A DNA stretch of 64,000 bases from Fasciola hepatica (taxonomy: Eukaryota; Platyhelminthes; Trematoda; Plagiorchiida; Fasciolidae), in contig CANUEZ040000168.1 of assembly GCA_948099385.1 (NCBI GenBank), positions 5,433,001-5,497,000 on the forward strand. Reading direction: 5' to 3'. The position numbers and the translations under genes are program-made. The notes under the pieces were generated by a model that saw nothing but the letters and a program-made list of their open reading frames with translations, searched no databases and was not told the origin of the DNA. Below, in pieces: positions 35,444 through 47,800 of the stretch (position 1 is the stretch's first letter; every line of letters starts with the position of its first letter).

Positions 35444-38400
35444 TTCAGTTATTATGTTTAGATCGCTGGAAGAACATGCCTGTCTATAGCCATTTTGTCG
35501 AAAAGATAAAACATTACCAGATAAATCACTGCAAAAGACAAGAAACTAGCAAACGTGTTAAAACACTGGATTGCTTAGGCAATTCAACCGGTGTTAATTG
35601 TAATCAAAAGAAAAATAAACGATGCAATGTTCTATGCATGCCTTGAAATAACGAAAATAAATGTCTCTTTGTATATTCCGAATTGAAAGCTAGCAAGCCG
35701 TGAGAATGAATGAAAGTCCAAAATGTCGAATACATTACAACTCTAAATAGTCATGTTATTCCCATATGAGTTTTCACTTAAGTCCTGGATTTGAGGTCTT
35801 ATGTTATGAGACCCGCGATCCCATTATTTACCCCATTGCCAAATTACATTAGGATATTCACGGAAATATTTCTGTCGTGAAATCCATAATTCATTGCACC
35901 TAAACATCATTCCTGAGTCCTGGGTGAAATCCAGAACCCATCTGCAGTCATGCACGGGAATTCATCATTTGAGGCGCTTTTTAGTTCTTTTTTTTCTTCT
36001 CTAACCAAGCAAAAACGGATGAACAGGACAGCTGTGAACAACAGATAATCAATTCTCAATTCCACTGAATAACTGAAGTTAGGTTGAAACAAGTAGAAAG
36101 TTTTTCACTTTGAGTTGTCCGGTGTAGATCCTCAAAAACTGTTTTGTAAATAAAAGACTCTTGAAAGATAATCACTGGGATCAACATTTTTGTGCGGTCG
36201 GATTTTTTAACTCCACGGCTATGGTCAATCTCGTCCTGCTCAATCTGGTGCCACTGAAGTTTAAGAGACCACTGTCAGTATTGTAAACAAAAGCTCAATT
36301 ATGCTCTTGACCACATATCAGAAACGGTCTAATTGGAACGTGTTTGGTTAATCTGTTCCCCTTCAATTGGGATAAGCTTATAGTAAATTCACAAGGCGTA
36401 CGAAAAACTCAAGCCGTTTTCCTGAGGAATGCATCAAACGAAGATAAATAACTTTTTCGAAGAGATCAGGTTTGTACATTTTTTGCTGGTTTTGATTCAT
36501 TTTGTCCAACATGCACTTTATCACTTGGAACCTTTGCAAGGCCCATCCGTTTTTCAACGATGGGATTTAAAGAACAAATATATAAATGGTCAAATCAGTA
36601 TCCTACAGCCTTCGTTGTACCGACAAGGGTTTTTGTTAGGATTACCCGGACACAAACACAAATTTTAGCATCTTGAAAACCGAGAAGCAATCGTTGTGAT
36701 TTGCTTTGCATACAAAAGATTACCAACCCAACAAGACAACATCTCGGAATTACAAGCAATACCGTGTACCGAATTCAAACCTTAATAAATCGAGATGACT
36801 TTATTTCTATAGAGTGAGAGTAGGCCTGATTGGTTCTTTCCCCAATCATTCCGTGATCAGTTTGATTTGCTATTGTCCTTGGGGTATTTTACCTTAGCTT
36901 GACAAAATCTACTCCCGATTTCAAACGATAATTAGTGTTTGGTGAGCAGTTTATCGTGATAAGAGCATCTCCATGAATATAAATAACGATTGGAATAAAT
37001 GAAATTAATTGTGGTGCACTATGTGATAAGAGATTCATGTTGGAGGACCAAAATCGGTTGATCTGATGAGAAAGAACATCAATGAAGCACCGCTCACTTT
37101 CCTAATAATTGAGGTTCTATTGACGTTTAACGAATTTCACTCGACGAATAGTTGAATAATATGAGTGAATACTGACTGTGCTAGGGACTACAGTTTAACT
37201 GAATGTTTTTTTTCTTGGGAAATGAGCAAACAAGATTTCAACGGGTAACTGGTCGGGCATCGTTTATGCGTCGTAGCGGGAAACAAAATTTCGGTTGACG
37301 ATGGTTAGACAAAAAAGCGAGCAGCCAATCGTGTTCAATTTGTTCTATTTCAATAGACAAAAAGAGGGCGCATAATAAAGCACTTGATTGCATCTTGCTG
37401 CAACTGCTGTCACGGCATCCATTTGGGGTACGTGTATGTTGTCGGTGGTCAGATACTGAACCGCATCACCAGGCAAAGTGATTGGGCAGAGCAATCTATC
37501 GGGAAGCAAAAATATGAACCATACGGTTGTGATGGACAAATGTACAAGGGTGAAATATAAACAGACCACAAACTGCGGTAAATATCCCGGTGTAATAACC
37601 AACAAATCATGCTTCATCTATGGTATGCATGACCAATATGTTGAATTGATTCCAGCGCGGGATATTTTAGTGAGTCTACAAAGACTCAAAATGGGTTTGT
37701 GAACTACATATGTATCCAGATCAATATGTGATTAAGAAATGCAAATTTGAGGTAACACTCAGTTCAGAATATATCACTCTTTTGTTTTTTTTTGAAATCA
37801 ACAAACGGATGAAATACTTTGCTTTTTATTGCATGCCGGGTAGTCTACCGCATGCTGTAAACAAATCAAGGACCAATTTTCAAGGGTACTCTTTGCATAA
37901 AAAGGAGCACTCTAGAAGTGTGTCCGCATAAGTGGACTGCATCAGTTTCAAATAATAGGGTATTTTACGGAACATAAAACATGAAAATGTTTAGATTGGT
38001 CGACACAATAACAATTAAGCGATAAGAATCACTGATGTGCTAACAGAAAGAGCTCTACGTGACACTGTGTTTATCATGTTGAGACGCACTTTCGCAATTC
38101 TGTCATACATCCGCTCATAGATAAACGGTTTCCTTCAGTAAACACTGTAAAGAGGTGCAGTGAGGTCGGACTGGACATACGAAGCCCAAAACTAAATCTG
38201 ACATCGCATTCAAACTCACCACGGGAAATGGTTCTTCAAATAGGGATATGAGTTTCTATGGGAACAGTCTTCCAGGGATACTTGGATATCTACAAGAAAT
38301 ACAGGTTTGTTTTCTTTATTTTGAAAGGTTACTATTCGGTTACTTGTGGGTCATCTTTTCATTCGCGCCTCTGACCGGCGGTGGTGAAGTGAGAAATTCC

Positions 38401-38731
38401 ACCTCCTAAGGATTCTTTCAGAGAACGAAGCGATTTTTCACTCAAAAACATGCACTGCAAAAATATTTCCAGCAGTAGGATGAAAGAACTTTCTGAGGAG
38501 CATCAGAACGGGTCATAAGTTATTGTCAGAACATTCGAAACTCCAGGAAACCAACCGGATCTTATAATGCAGCTTGTAAAACGGTTTCAAATAGGAATAT
38601 TCTAGATGTAACAGATAATTTGACTTGCTTTAAGTAGACAGGAAAGGTTGCGGCAAGCAAGGACGGTTGAGTTGAGGTAACAAATCAACCAAGTGAACAA
38701 GGCGATGGGTTTATCAGCCCAAACCCTACTA

Positions 38732-38747
38732 CCCCCCCCCCCGGGGG
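38732..38747. repeat. Homopolymer junction C11G5
   Basis: Eleven C residues run directly into five G residues. A 5+5 self-complementary core is embedded. Such a run is unusual in this AT-rich setting and prone to length error. Confidence 0.95.
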
Positions 38748-38859
38748 TTCACAAAATAGATTTAGCCAAAGAGGTTTTGAAGAATTCACACGTTCTTTGT
38801 AGATCACCCTCACGGCTTTATTGTTCTTTCAGTATCCCGTCCATACGAAGTGGATTACG

Positions 38860-39111
38860 ATGGTAGCAGTTTTGGTTCATTCAGTCCTTGTCCTCAACTT
38901 GACCGGGGAGTATTTCGTGAATCGCTGTGACGACTACAGTGTCATTTTACCTACACATCCTGTTTTTTATGAGAAAACAAACGAACGCTTTATTAGAAAC
39001 AATGAGGATAATGAGAGTGTGTACTTGCGATTCAGACAAATCACTGGTCGGCTGGTGAATCGGGGACATGGGAATTCTACGGGTGATTGCTTTTCCCGGG
39101 TGCTGAACTAG
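38860..39111 (+). other. Candidate small ORF or terminal exon with a hydrophobic start
   Basis: A strong acceptor-like TTGTTCTTTCAG ends at 38832 and is followed by an open frame to TAG at 39109-39111. The first ATG (38860) has A at -3 and G at +4 and begins with a hydrophobic segment that could act as a signal sequence, then about 60 mostly polar residues with two cysteines and an Asn-rich acidic patch. I recognise no family. A short secreted protein, an exon or chance are all possible. Confidence 0.2.
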
Positions 39112-39581
39112 CTATTCCGTTTTATCTTCTCTTTCGACGAAAAGTTTCATTTGCAGTAATCTCCCCTGGAAGACCGTTATCGGAGATCGTTTTGGCAAGA
39201 AAGAACCAGTCCAGCTACCCGTCATTCACTGGCATTTCCAATAGGTCATCGAACTCATGACTTGGTGTTTTCTTCGGAACGAATTTTTCGCACACCAGGC
39301 TCGCTGGACCGAACTAGATTATGCTCGTGTTTTAGGGCACAACGACAAAAAAACGAGTTTATTCACTTATCCATTCTGGCGTGCGATTTATATTAAAAGT
39401 AAGCTTCCGCCTTTTCTATTCATGCAGTTCACATTAGGGAAAAGAAGACGTTCACCTAATTCTTACTTGAATGAACAACATTGAGCACTCTGATCCCTTA
39501 CCCACCAGTTACTTCCTTTGTGATTGTTTGTTGACCAGAGTGGGAATTTCGTTCAGAGTATTTTAGGTAGTACCAGTGTCG

Positions 39582-39618
39582 GTAGTAGTAGTAGTAATGG
39601 CAGTAGTAGTAGTAGTAT
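39582..39618. repeat. GTA/AGT-rich trinucleotide microsatellite
   Basis: Two runs of GTA units (39582-39596 and 39602-39617) separated by an ATGGCA interruption, giving about ten units in all. Confidence 0.9.
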
Positions 39619-42600
39619 CTGTAGCACAAAATCATCTAGTTTTGCAACGAATGTATGCACATAGAGGTACTAGGGTGAGTCATCTTTGACTTCACTAGTT
39701 CTCCTAAAAGCCTGAAGATGAAGTAAGACTGAAAGTTATTGCTGCGCTTTAGCAGCAAAGTTTTCTTATAGGTTACCGGAATACTATTATGTAATTGGTT
39801 TCTGAGATAAAATCACGGCAATTTCATATGGTTCTTAATAAGAAACTTTATGAACAGTAGGATAATAGCGAAGAACGCCACATTTGGCCCTTTGGTATTC
39901 TGTGATCTAGGTAGTTCTAAAAAAATAAAAATGTCATTCCAGTGAGAATGAGCAGTGCTGGTTCGCACGAATAATCGAGTGATAAGAACGGGCCCCCATA
40001 TCTCGTGTCGCTCTCGAGCCACTTGTGCACATTTAAATAGCCATAATTTGGAGAGTGTTAGTGGATCATAACTGATCGTATGGTGAACTACACATAAATT
40101 TATGATCTATCAGTATTCTTGAGGATGTAGTAGATTGCTTTAGCATAATTCCAATTGTATCTTTTTAACCTACGCGTTCTCCAGCTTTCGTTGTATTACT
40201 TGGTGTGGTGTCATTTCTTTCTTTAATATGTATGATTGTATACTTCAAACCCATTATTACGTCTGCTATTCACAACGTGCTCATCACAAAATGCCTGGTG
40301 TTAGCACCATCACTGTTTCGTACCCAAAAATTCTCTTAGAAGAGTTGAGAGAGTTGGTTTTCGGGAGAGATTTGTGGGTTAGATAAATAACAGCAGCCTT
40401 CCTTTTTTCAACTTCTGACAAATCATGATCGTTTCGGATAGTTGATAGTTTACCGAACAGTACCACTGAGCTAAAGAGAACGGAGCACGACAACAAGCAA
40501 GATCTTTTTCAGCCCGTCCTTTGTCTAATGCAGTTAAACATGCGTGATAAGAAAGTATTTTTTGAAATAACGTTGAAGGTATCAAAATACGACTGAATAG
40601 TCAACGCTGTAGGTGTTGTATGGTTGAGAATAAGGAGAGGCAAGTTTACTCTCTGCGGTTCGGAAAATTCAGTGAACAGTTTACATGTAAAAGTACAAAA
40701 CTCTTTCGAAGGATAAGTTATAAAGTGAAATGGCACATGATTGGCTAAGAAAAACTATCACTAGTACGTATCTCACCGACAAACTGCATGCAACATTCAC
40801 TAACCGGTCAGCGATTTCTATGGATTTCAACAACAAAGTGCCGGTCCCTTCCTCTTTCATGTTAACCTAATAATATCATGCCTATTTCCGGCACGCATTT
40901 TGACCTAAATAAAGTAGCATCTGCCCCAAATAATCATGGGTCCAAAGCTGGTCTGGCTGAGGACATTAAATGACAGAACCGTGATTAGTGCTTTTGCAGT
41001 GCAACTCAAAGCCACGAGGACTATAAAATAATCTATAAAGTACTCGTAAATTTTGAAAGGTCATCCATCAAATCCATTTGGGATCAGCGGAAGCAGTAGC
41101 CATCAGGGTAATAAGCCCATCGTTTTGTTCACCTAAAAGATTTGTAAAATCACGCCAGCTACACTGTTCGCGATAAGCAAATGCCAAGCGAAACCCGGGT
41201 GACCTTGGCCGTGACCTTCATGTCGTGACAGGAAGCATCTAACAGGTTCGAAATAGACTTTGTTCACCTGAGATTCGCTACCCCGATTAATGATTTTTGT
41301 TTCCCATTTTATGCACCAGGCAAATCCTACAACTTTTATTAGCTTAATTCAAGATAATACTGTTACAGTTATTCAGAAATACACAGATCAAGATTTCAGT
41401 CGTTCATTATTTTGGTTATTGATTAGCAAACCATATAATACAAGGACTCGCCGGAAATTCCTCAATCTGTTGTTCGCTTTTGCAAGGGATTTAGTTGACT
41501 ACGTTTATAAAAACGAGCCACCTCTTATTTTCGTTTACCTGAGTCGTTCTTTGATGAATTGTTTTGGTTTGAATCCAGGATTTTTGACTGACTTCTAACT
41601 GAAATTATGCAGAAAAATTCAATGAAATCTGTTCCCCGTAAATGTTATCACATTCTAATGAAAACCTATGCAAAGCTCCCATTGGCAGGAGTAGCCCAAA
41701 ATGAATCCTCGGAAAAGATTATGAATCACGTTTTCTTGAGTATCGAAATGTTACATGAACTGTTAGTCTAGTCACGAATTTATGAGAGCAATTTAAATCT
41801 CGTCATTCCACTCAGAACACAAGCCCAGTTTATACAAACCCCAAATTAAAATAACATCTCTGTATTTACAAATCGGTCCGCCTCATCCTTGGAGCTTTCA
41901 ACCCGAATGCGAGGCAGATGACGCACGATAGCTTTACATCCGAAAAAGAATAAATTCTGAATCGCATTTTATAATGGGTTATTACGGAAGCAGCCGTTGA
42001 ACATGAACCTTCAAAATAACCATGGTTTCACTAATGTAAAACCGTAAACAACTGAATGGATATGATCACAGCTAGGAAGTATTTAACCTTCCAAGATGCA
42101 TGATGAGGCACATAGGACTCCTAGTCATTCAGACTGAAACAATGTTAAGCTGAGCCAAAAGCAATGTGCGATGTTCAGATTGCTACCGAGAAGGCCGCGC
42201 TCGAGGATATTAATCGCGATTTAGTGCTGTCGTGTTTGGCAGGCTCAATATTGCTACAACAAAACCTCACAACTGATCATCTGAAGTAAACTGATAGCCA
42301 AGTGAACTGTGGTGTGATCTGATTATGCAGGTAATTTAAAAACACATGACCATCTATTTTGGGTGCACACAATTGGCTGTAGATCATCTAGAAGCTAATG
42401 CGGCTTATGTTGCCTAATTGTTCTTCGCATCACAGTATTGGACTTTATCACAATTATCTATGCACCTAATGGATTTATTACTCTCAAATCTGTTTTACCC
42501 CATCAGAATGCTGGCGGCAAGGTTATCAAAGCCGAATAAATGGGCTTTTCCTCACTTCGTGAATTGTGCCATTATTGGGGACCAATTTCTTTCTGTTAGT

Positions 42601-43653
42601 GGAACGCTGTTCGGGGCTATCTGTCACAAAAACACCTACACGATCATTTAGCACAAACGTATCGCTCGGTCATCTATCGAAATGGTTTGATTTTCTTAGT
42701 GATCTTGGAAACAGCAAATACCCAACTGATCTCGCTCATATCACCTTGACATCATTGTTGTGCACCTGAAATGTACCAAGAGTCTTTCTCCGGTGAAACT
42801 ATCATCAACAACAAGTTGGTTGTTAGGCGGAGAGTTTAACTAGCATCCTCCGGAAGTTTTTATTTATTGGTTTACTATTTTTCTGCTAGATAACACATCT
42901 CAGTAAAACCTGATTTCAACAAGATCCGTAATTATCCGTCGGTCAGCCCTTGAACCTATTGTTAGGTATGTCTTTATCGAATCACCTGTAGTGGATCCAT
43001 GTTTTACCCGTTGTTCATTATCCAGAACTCTAAGACCTTGAAAAACTTCTGAGTGTGCATTCAGCACAGTAGTTAATTGTAATGTCAGCACACATGTTTC
43101 CCAGAGTGTGTCGGACTGAGCTCGCATAGTCTTGTTCCAGCTTCTCACCTTTATTTTCCGACTCTGTTCCTTTTCTGATGTGCTTACTTCTAATAATCCC
43201 CTCAAATACATATGTTGATATCATATTTTGCTCCACTATCAAATGTTAGACTATTCACAGAAGAACCAACGCATATACATACCACTTTCGCACCTACACT
43301 TACTGATCAGAGTACGCCTGTCCAAACTGATCTTGCTGTTACAACCAGCCCCTGAAATTACGAGAAAATAGAGAAACAACCTCAAAGGCTCCAATGTTCT
43401 GTGTGCTTTCTTCACCCGCCAGGGCAGTTCATATCCACCTTGATAACCTGATAATGTGCGCGCAACAAAAATCGGCTCCTCTACTCCAAGTTTACTTGGT
43501 GGAAATCTGACTGAGATAAGCATAAGCGTAGCGAAAACAATTTCGCAAGGGTTCCTTGGCAGAAACCGATTCACTTGCTGATATTCATTCGTTTGTTACC
43601 AAAAGAAATCATTAAGACATTATGTTACACTACAAGCTCTGTCTCGCGTTCAG

Positions 43654-43865
43654 CGACTGACTCCAATATCCTGTGTGCTGGTATCCCGTTGACCGGCCTT
43701 TTCGGAACAGATAACTTGTTTTCTATAACTTTGGATTTGAACTCGTGGACGCAGTTGTACCGACTAAGTATTTCATTCGTGTGTACGCTCGCAAGTTCAA
43801 GAGTGAATAACAAGTGGTTCATTCTGTATCAAAATGTTTACAAACCTCTTATGAAACCTAGCACG
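43654..43865 (+). CDS. Candidate exon, possibly part of a laminin N-terminal-like domain (exon a)
   Basis: Open in one frame between an acceptor-like CTCTGTCTCGCGTTCAG ending at 43653 and a consensus donor ACG|GTGAGT at 43866. The peptide has a beta-strand-like centre (FSITLDLNSW, then LYRLSISFVC) that recalls the TLDL...F core of laminin N-terminal domains, which is resemblance from memory only. It ends after a whole codon, and the next candidate exon (44357-44405) continues in frame with a YRFFCLNN-type segment. The surrounding ORF begins upstream at 43575, so the start is not fixed. Confidence 0.28.
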
Positions 43866-44356
43866 GTGAGTTATGGCAGACCATAACTACTTTTCTAAGC
43901 GACAGTGTCTTATCAAATCAAACGAAAATACCAAGAATGACAAAGATCAATTCCCCTCTCGTCGTGGTGCTTGTGACTGCAGCCTACTTACAACACTGCT
44001 CAAGTTTTACTCAGAACCAAATTGATATTATTGGTTGATATGAGCCCTTAGCATTCGATGGCGTAAGTTTTGTTTAGGAGAGGGCTTATTTTCACAAAGG
44101 ATGTCGTGTGAGCTTTCTTCAGCTAAACACACGCCAAACTCTCCACCAGATAATAGATAGATGGCCAGCATGTCAAAAATCACCAGTCTAGGCTAGGTGT
44201 CAAGCTAATGCTCCACTTCAGCTGATGCTTGCCCCAAACAATGTTTCTCGAGGGAGAGATTAGTAAAAACAAAGAAAATCTTCCTAATGGATTCAGGACA
44301 GACATTTCCGGCATTGTATTCGAGCGTAATGTGTATACCTTTGCCCTCTTTTTCAG

Positions 44357-44405
44357 ATGTACCGATTTTTCTGTCTCAACAATACTTCATTTTGCACTGT
44401 TCCCG
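44357..44405 (+). CDS. Candidate exon b, in frame with 43654-43865
   Basis: A 49-nt segment between TTGCCCTCTTTTTCAG (ends 44356) and donor CCCG|GTGAGT at 44406; both match splice consensus very well. Joined to exon a it reads MYRFFCLNNTSFCTVP plus one base. The next good acceptor, CTTTCTCACACAG at 44549-44561, opens a frame to TGA 44801-44803 that keeps this phase (first codon GGC), although that peptide does not look laminin-like. Short exons split by small introns are normal in fluke genes. No identity can be claimed. Confidence 0.28.
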
Positions 44406-44561
44406 GTGAGTGGAGCTGACGCTAATTTTTACCATTATGCTCACGGTACTTTTTCTGTTTCGTCGAGTCGTCCATTCGTCGCATTAGGAAGCAATAATAC
44501 ACCCAATATAATATGAATTAATCCATTTATGAAAGAATACCTTTTAATCTTTCTCACACAG

Positions 44562-44803
44562 GCACGTTCATGGACGCGGCAGTTGCTGATAAATCAAGTT
44601 CAGCTGAAATCTTCGGACAGGCAAGCTTTCTAAATGTATATGTCGAAGACTCATTTGGGTCAGACCAACGAGCAAACGGTATTTCCGCGCTCTTATATCT
44701 TAACACGTGCTGCTCCAATAAGTTCACCTTGACAACCAAAGCTTTACAATTTCAGCTATCTGTGGGGCAGTATGAAATTAACTTAAATAGGGAAAAACAG
44801 TGA
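44562..44803 (+). CDS. Candidate exon c, phase-compatible with exon b
   Basis: Begins after a strong polypyrimidine acceptor and is open for 80 codons to TGA at 44801-44803. The phase (one base carried from exon b) is respected. The peptide is hydrophilic at its start and has one CC pair in the middle. There is no recognised domain. It could be a terminal exon or a chance frame. Confidence 0.22.
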
Positions 44804-44809
44804 GCAAAT

Positions 44810-47800
44810 TCTCATTATGCTTTGACAAACCGTCGATATACCTAAATCATATCAAAAAGCCTACATTTTAAACCAACAAGAATTTTTATTGCGTCACAAA
44901 TGCTATCCACTAGATACTGAATTCACTCTTCAAGGTTAAATAAGATCAATCCCAAGTGAGTGAATTTCAGCCAAAAAGCACCTTTTGATATCAAGATCAC
45001 TAATTCTAGACTTGACACCTCTATCGGCTATCGTCACTTGAGGTGAACTCCTGTTAACAAATGTGTCCTAACACGATACGTGAATACGGGAATGACTTGA
45101 GATTGATTGTTAAACTCACTAGTCAGTGTGTGCATAAGGCGCAATGATAAATCCTACTTGAAATCGGTTTGGTGCTTTTCTCCGTAGAAAGCTTTGCCTT
45201 TGAAATCGACAGGTATGTTTCAAATTTCTCTTTTATCTACGGCTCTTATGACGGAGAATGAAACAAGTTGTTTCGTGCATTGATCACACTTGATTACTTC
45301 CTGAAAGGGAAGCACTTAAATTTCCAATAGCTTTCGAGTAGGACGTTAAGATTACTATCCGGGCAATTCGCTGCACTTAACCATTGGGTGAAATTGAGAA
45401 AAATGTTTGAATAGAGAATACTGTTTTAACAAACGGAAACAGATGTACATACTTCGTGAACTGTGTAGTAAAAGATAGCTTAGAATCCAAAATGCAATTA
45501 TCTAATACGGTCTTATAGTTTCAAAAAAATCGCTCAGCACGAAAACAACAGCGGTGGATGAGAAGAATAAAACCGAGGAAGCTATTCCAGTAAATAATAT
45601 GTCCATATTGGGAAATATCACACCTGAGCTATGATCAACAAAAGTACCATCAGACAAAATCTAATAAAATTGGATTTTATTGACACTACTTTGAAAAGAT
45701 TCATCATCGGTCTGTAAATTCGGATAACAGACCTGTTGAAGTGGTGCAAAATAACAGGTGTTTATTTGTTTATGTGAATCAGGTACAGTTTAACCGGGAT
45801 TGGAACAAGGTACGCACAATTCGTAGGCCACATCAAGGTAACATTTTTGATTTGATTTTCAAAAATATTAGTAAATCATTCCTTGTCTTTTACTTTCCTT
45901 TAGATTACCAAAAGTCTATGTGTATGAGACGAACTGACCTTTGCAAACAGGGATGTTCTCAAATTTTTCATACGTATCTTCAGCTCCACTAACCTTGATA
46001 GATTCTAATAAATTCAGCCAGTAGATCCAGGCGATTTGCATAAACTGTCAAGCTGAGCTATAAACGATGGCATCGTGCGTATCTTTTGCGATTTCGCACG
46101 AACCGGAATAGGCTGAATATTGCCCCCGATGAAAATCACAAAAAGAGTATGAATAAATTGGCACTAATAATTCAGCGTTAATCTTGGAAAAGGTTCCTAT
46201 GTTAGACCAAGATTACCAAAAGTCAACAGATTATCCTGTATTCTTGGGGAAACGCAGTAAATGTTAGGTAATCTAACCGTCATTCTTCTGCAATAACTAC
46301 ATGTAAGTGTGCTGTTGGTCAAAATAATCTTTATTCTCTAGATGAAACCATAGATTTTATTCAGTTAGCCATATGGGCACTGCGATTTCCTACTCCTAAG
46401 TTATATCCAAGAAGTAGTGATTTCGGCAGATAAATCTTTCTTTTTGAGATACGTGCTTTCATCGCTACTTGTATGTACGCCTCTGACAAGTAAAAGAGCT
46501 TGAGATACAACACTAATCATCCGCTTTAGTTTGATAAAACCGAGTGGACTTAGTGCAGACTGAAAATATTTTGAACAGTTAGCTTGTTATTTTAACAACA
46601 CAGCACTCTGACATCCATTCCGTTGTATGGTTTGAGGATTACACAAACTTTTTCAATTTTATCACCAAGAAATATAAATCAACAGCTTCAGCAAATGCAT
46701 TTTAAATTTGTTTTGCGGCTGATTCCGGACACGAATCACGTGACCTAACGGCAAGTCTGGTGAGCGTAAAAATGACGGACTATGTTGCAGTAAGTGCTTT
46801 ACACTGCGTTTCCTAAGCACGTTTGAGGTAAACGGTTTCTGCATAAAAGGATAATCCAATTAATAAACTGTTATCGGCTCCAATATTATTTAACTTTTGT
46901 GAATCAGCAGTTATAACTTCTGAAAATGCATAAAATGCATTTGATCATGTTTTGTATACCTTTCTGGGTTACATTATGATTCACCGTAATAAATGAGCAT
47001 ACTATGTTTTACAATTTCCACCGGTTAATTCAGTCAAGAATTGCAAAGTAGACGATATCGCCACTGCCGTTCTGTGGCAGTGCTATTCCACGTATTTTAT
47101 CCACGTGATATTCCTCTGCTTTTCGCATTCTTACCCGAATAGGACTAGAATCTTTTCGATTGCACATTCTCCAGAGTCCAAAGTGTTTGGGCATGATTTT
47201 CAGTGGCTTTGAAAGAAGTTGTTATGCAAAAAGTGTGGGCTAATAGACTTGATTGAATTCTGAATGGCCACTATAAGTGAACACAACATCTGTTATTGCT
47301 GGAAGTATGGCGAACTAGACGTAAAACTGAGCCATGAGGAGTTTCATTTAAGCTCTAATTTCATATGAGCTTGGCTGGGCTGAACACTAACACCATTTGC
47401 AGTAACCGCATTAAACTCTCTCTGAAGATTACATTCTTGAAGACTAAGAGATAGTTTTGGTCGGGAAAAATAAGGTTTACTTTACTTATTCGCACTGCAT
47501 GAATGATCACGGAACAATATATTTGGTCATATTTATAGAGTTCATTGCATTTATTTCTTCCAAGATTTTCTATGCTTTGAGAACACAATGTGCCTTTGGA
47601 AAATCTAACATGCGATTTCCAATTTGGTGTAACAATTAAAATGTTGCAAGTCATTGACCCCGGTGAGGTTCGAGTCCATGCATAACCATGCAATGGTCAG
47701 GCCGTAAACTGTAACATGAGAATTTGAATGCTGTGGGTGTGGTAAATAACAAGACAATTACCGAGCTTTGCGGTCATGGATGTGTTTGAGTTGTCATCCT

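Larger units (their letters stand above)
31680..43650. other. Long non-coding stretch with microsatellites and scattered small ORFs
   Basis: Contains the (TA)32 array at 35379-35442, the C11G5 junction at 38732-38747 and the GTA-rich repeat at 39582-39618. Minus-strand 32631-33029 is open for 132 codons without a recognised domain. Plus-strand 35096-35296 encodes a short Cys-containing peptide behind an acceptor-like GCTTATAG. Minus-strand sequence around 37388-37490 reads like protein behind an acceptor-like CCGATAG. None could be identified. Confidence 0.4.

Noticed and set aside
35199..35489. ORF containing a Tyr-Ile repeat
   Set aside because: It is a translation of the (TA)n microsatellite with short random flanks. 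The same holds for 55563-55778 and 59713-60078 on the minus strand.
43575..43886. Discoidin (F5/8 type C) domain reading of this ORF
   Set aside because: Considered because of the strand-like core, but the typical Trp and Cys positions are missing. A laminin N-terminal-like reading fits slightly better and is itself weak.
47668..47678. Exact B-box-like GGTTCGAGTCC
   Set aside because: The upstream 60 bases have no convincing A box or stems. It is mentioned only with the SINE-like patches.
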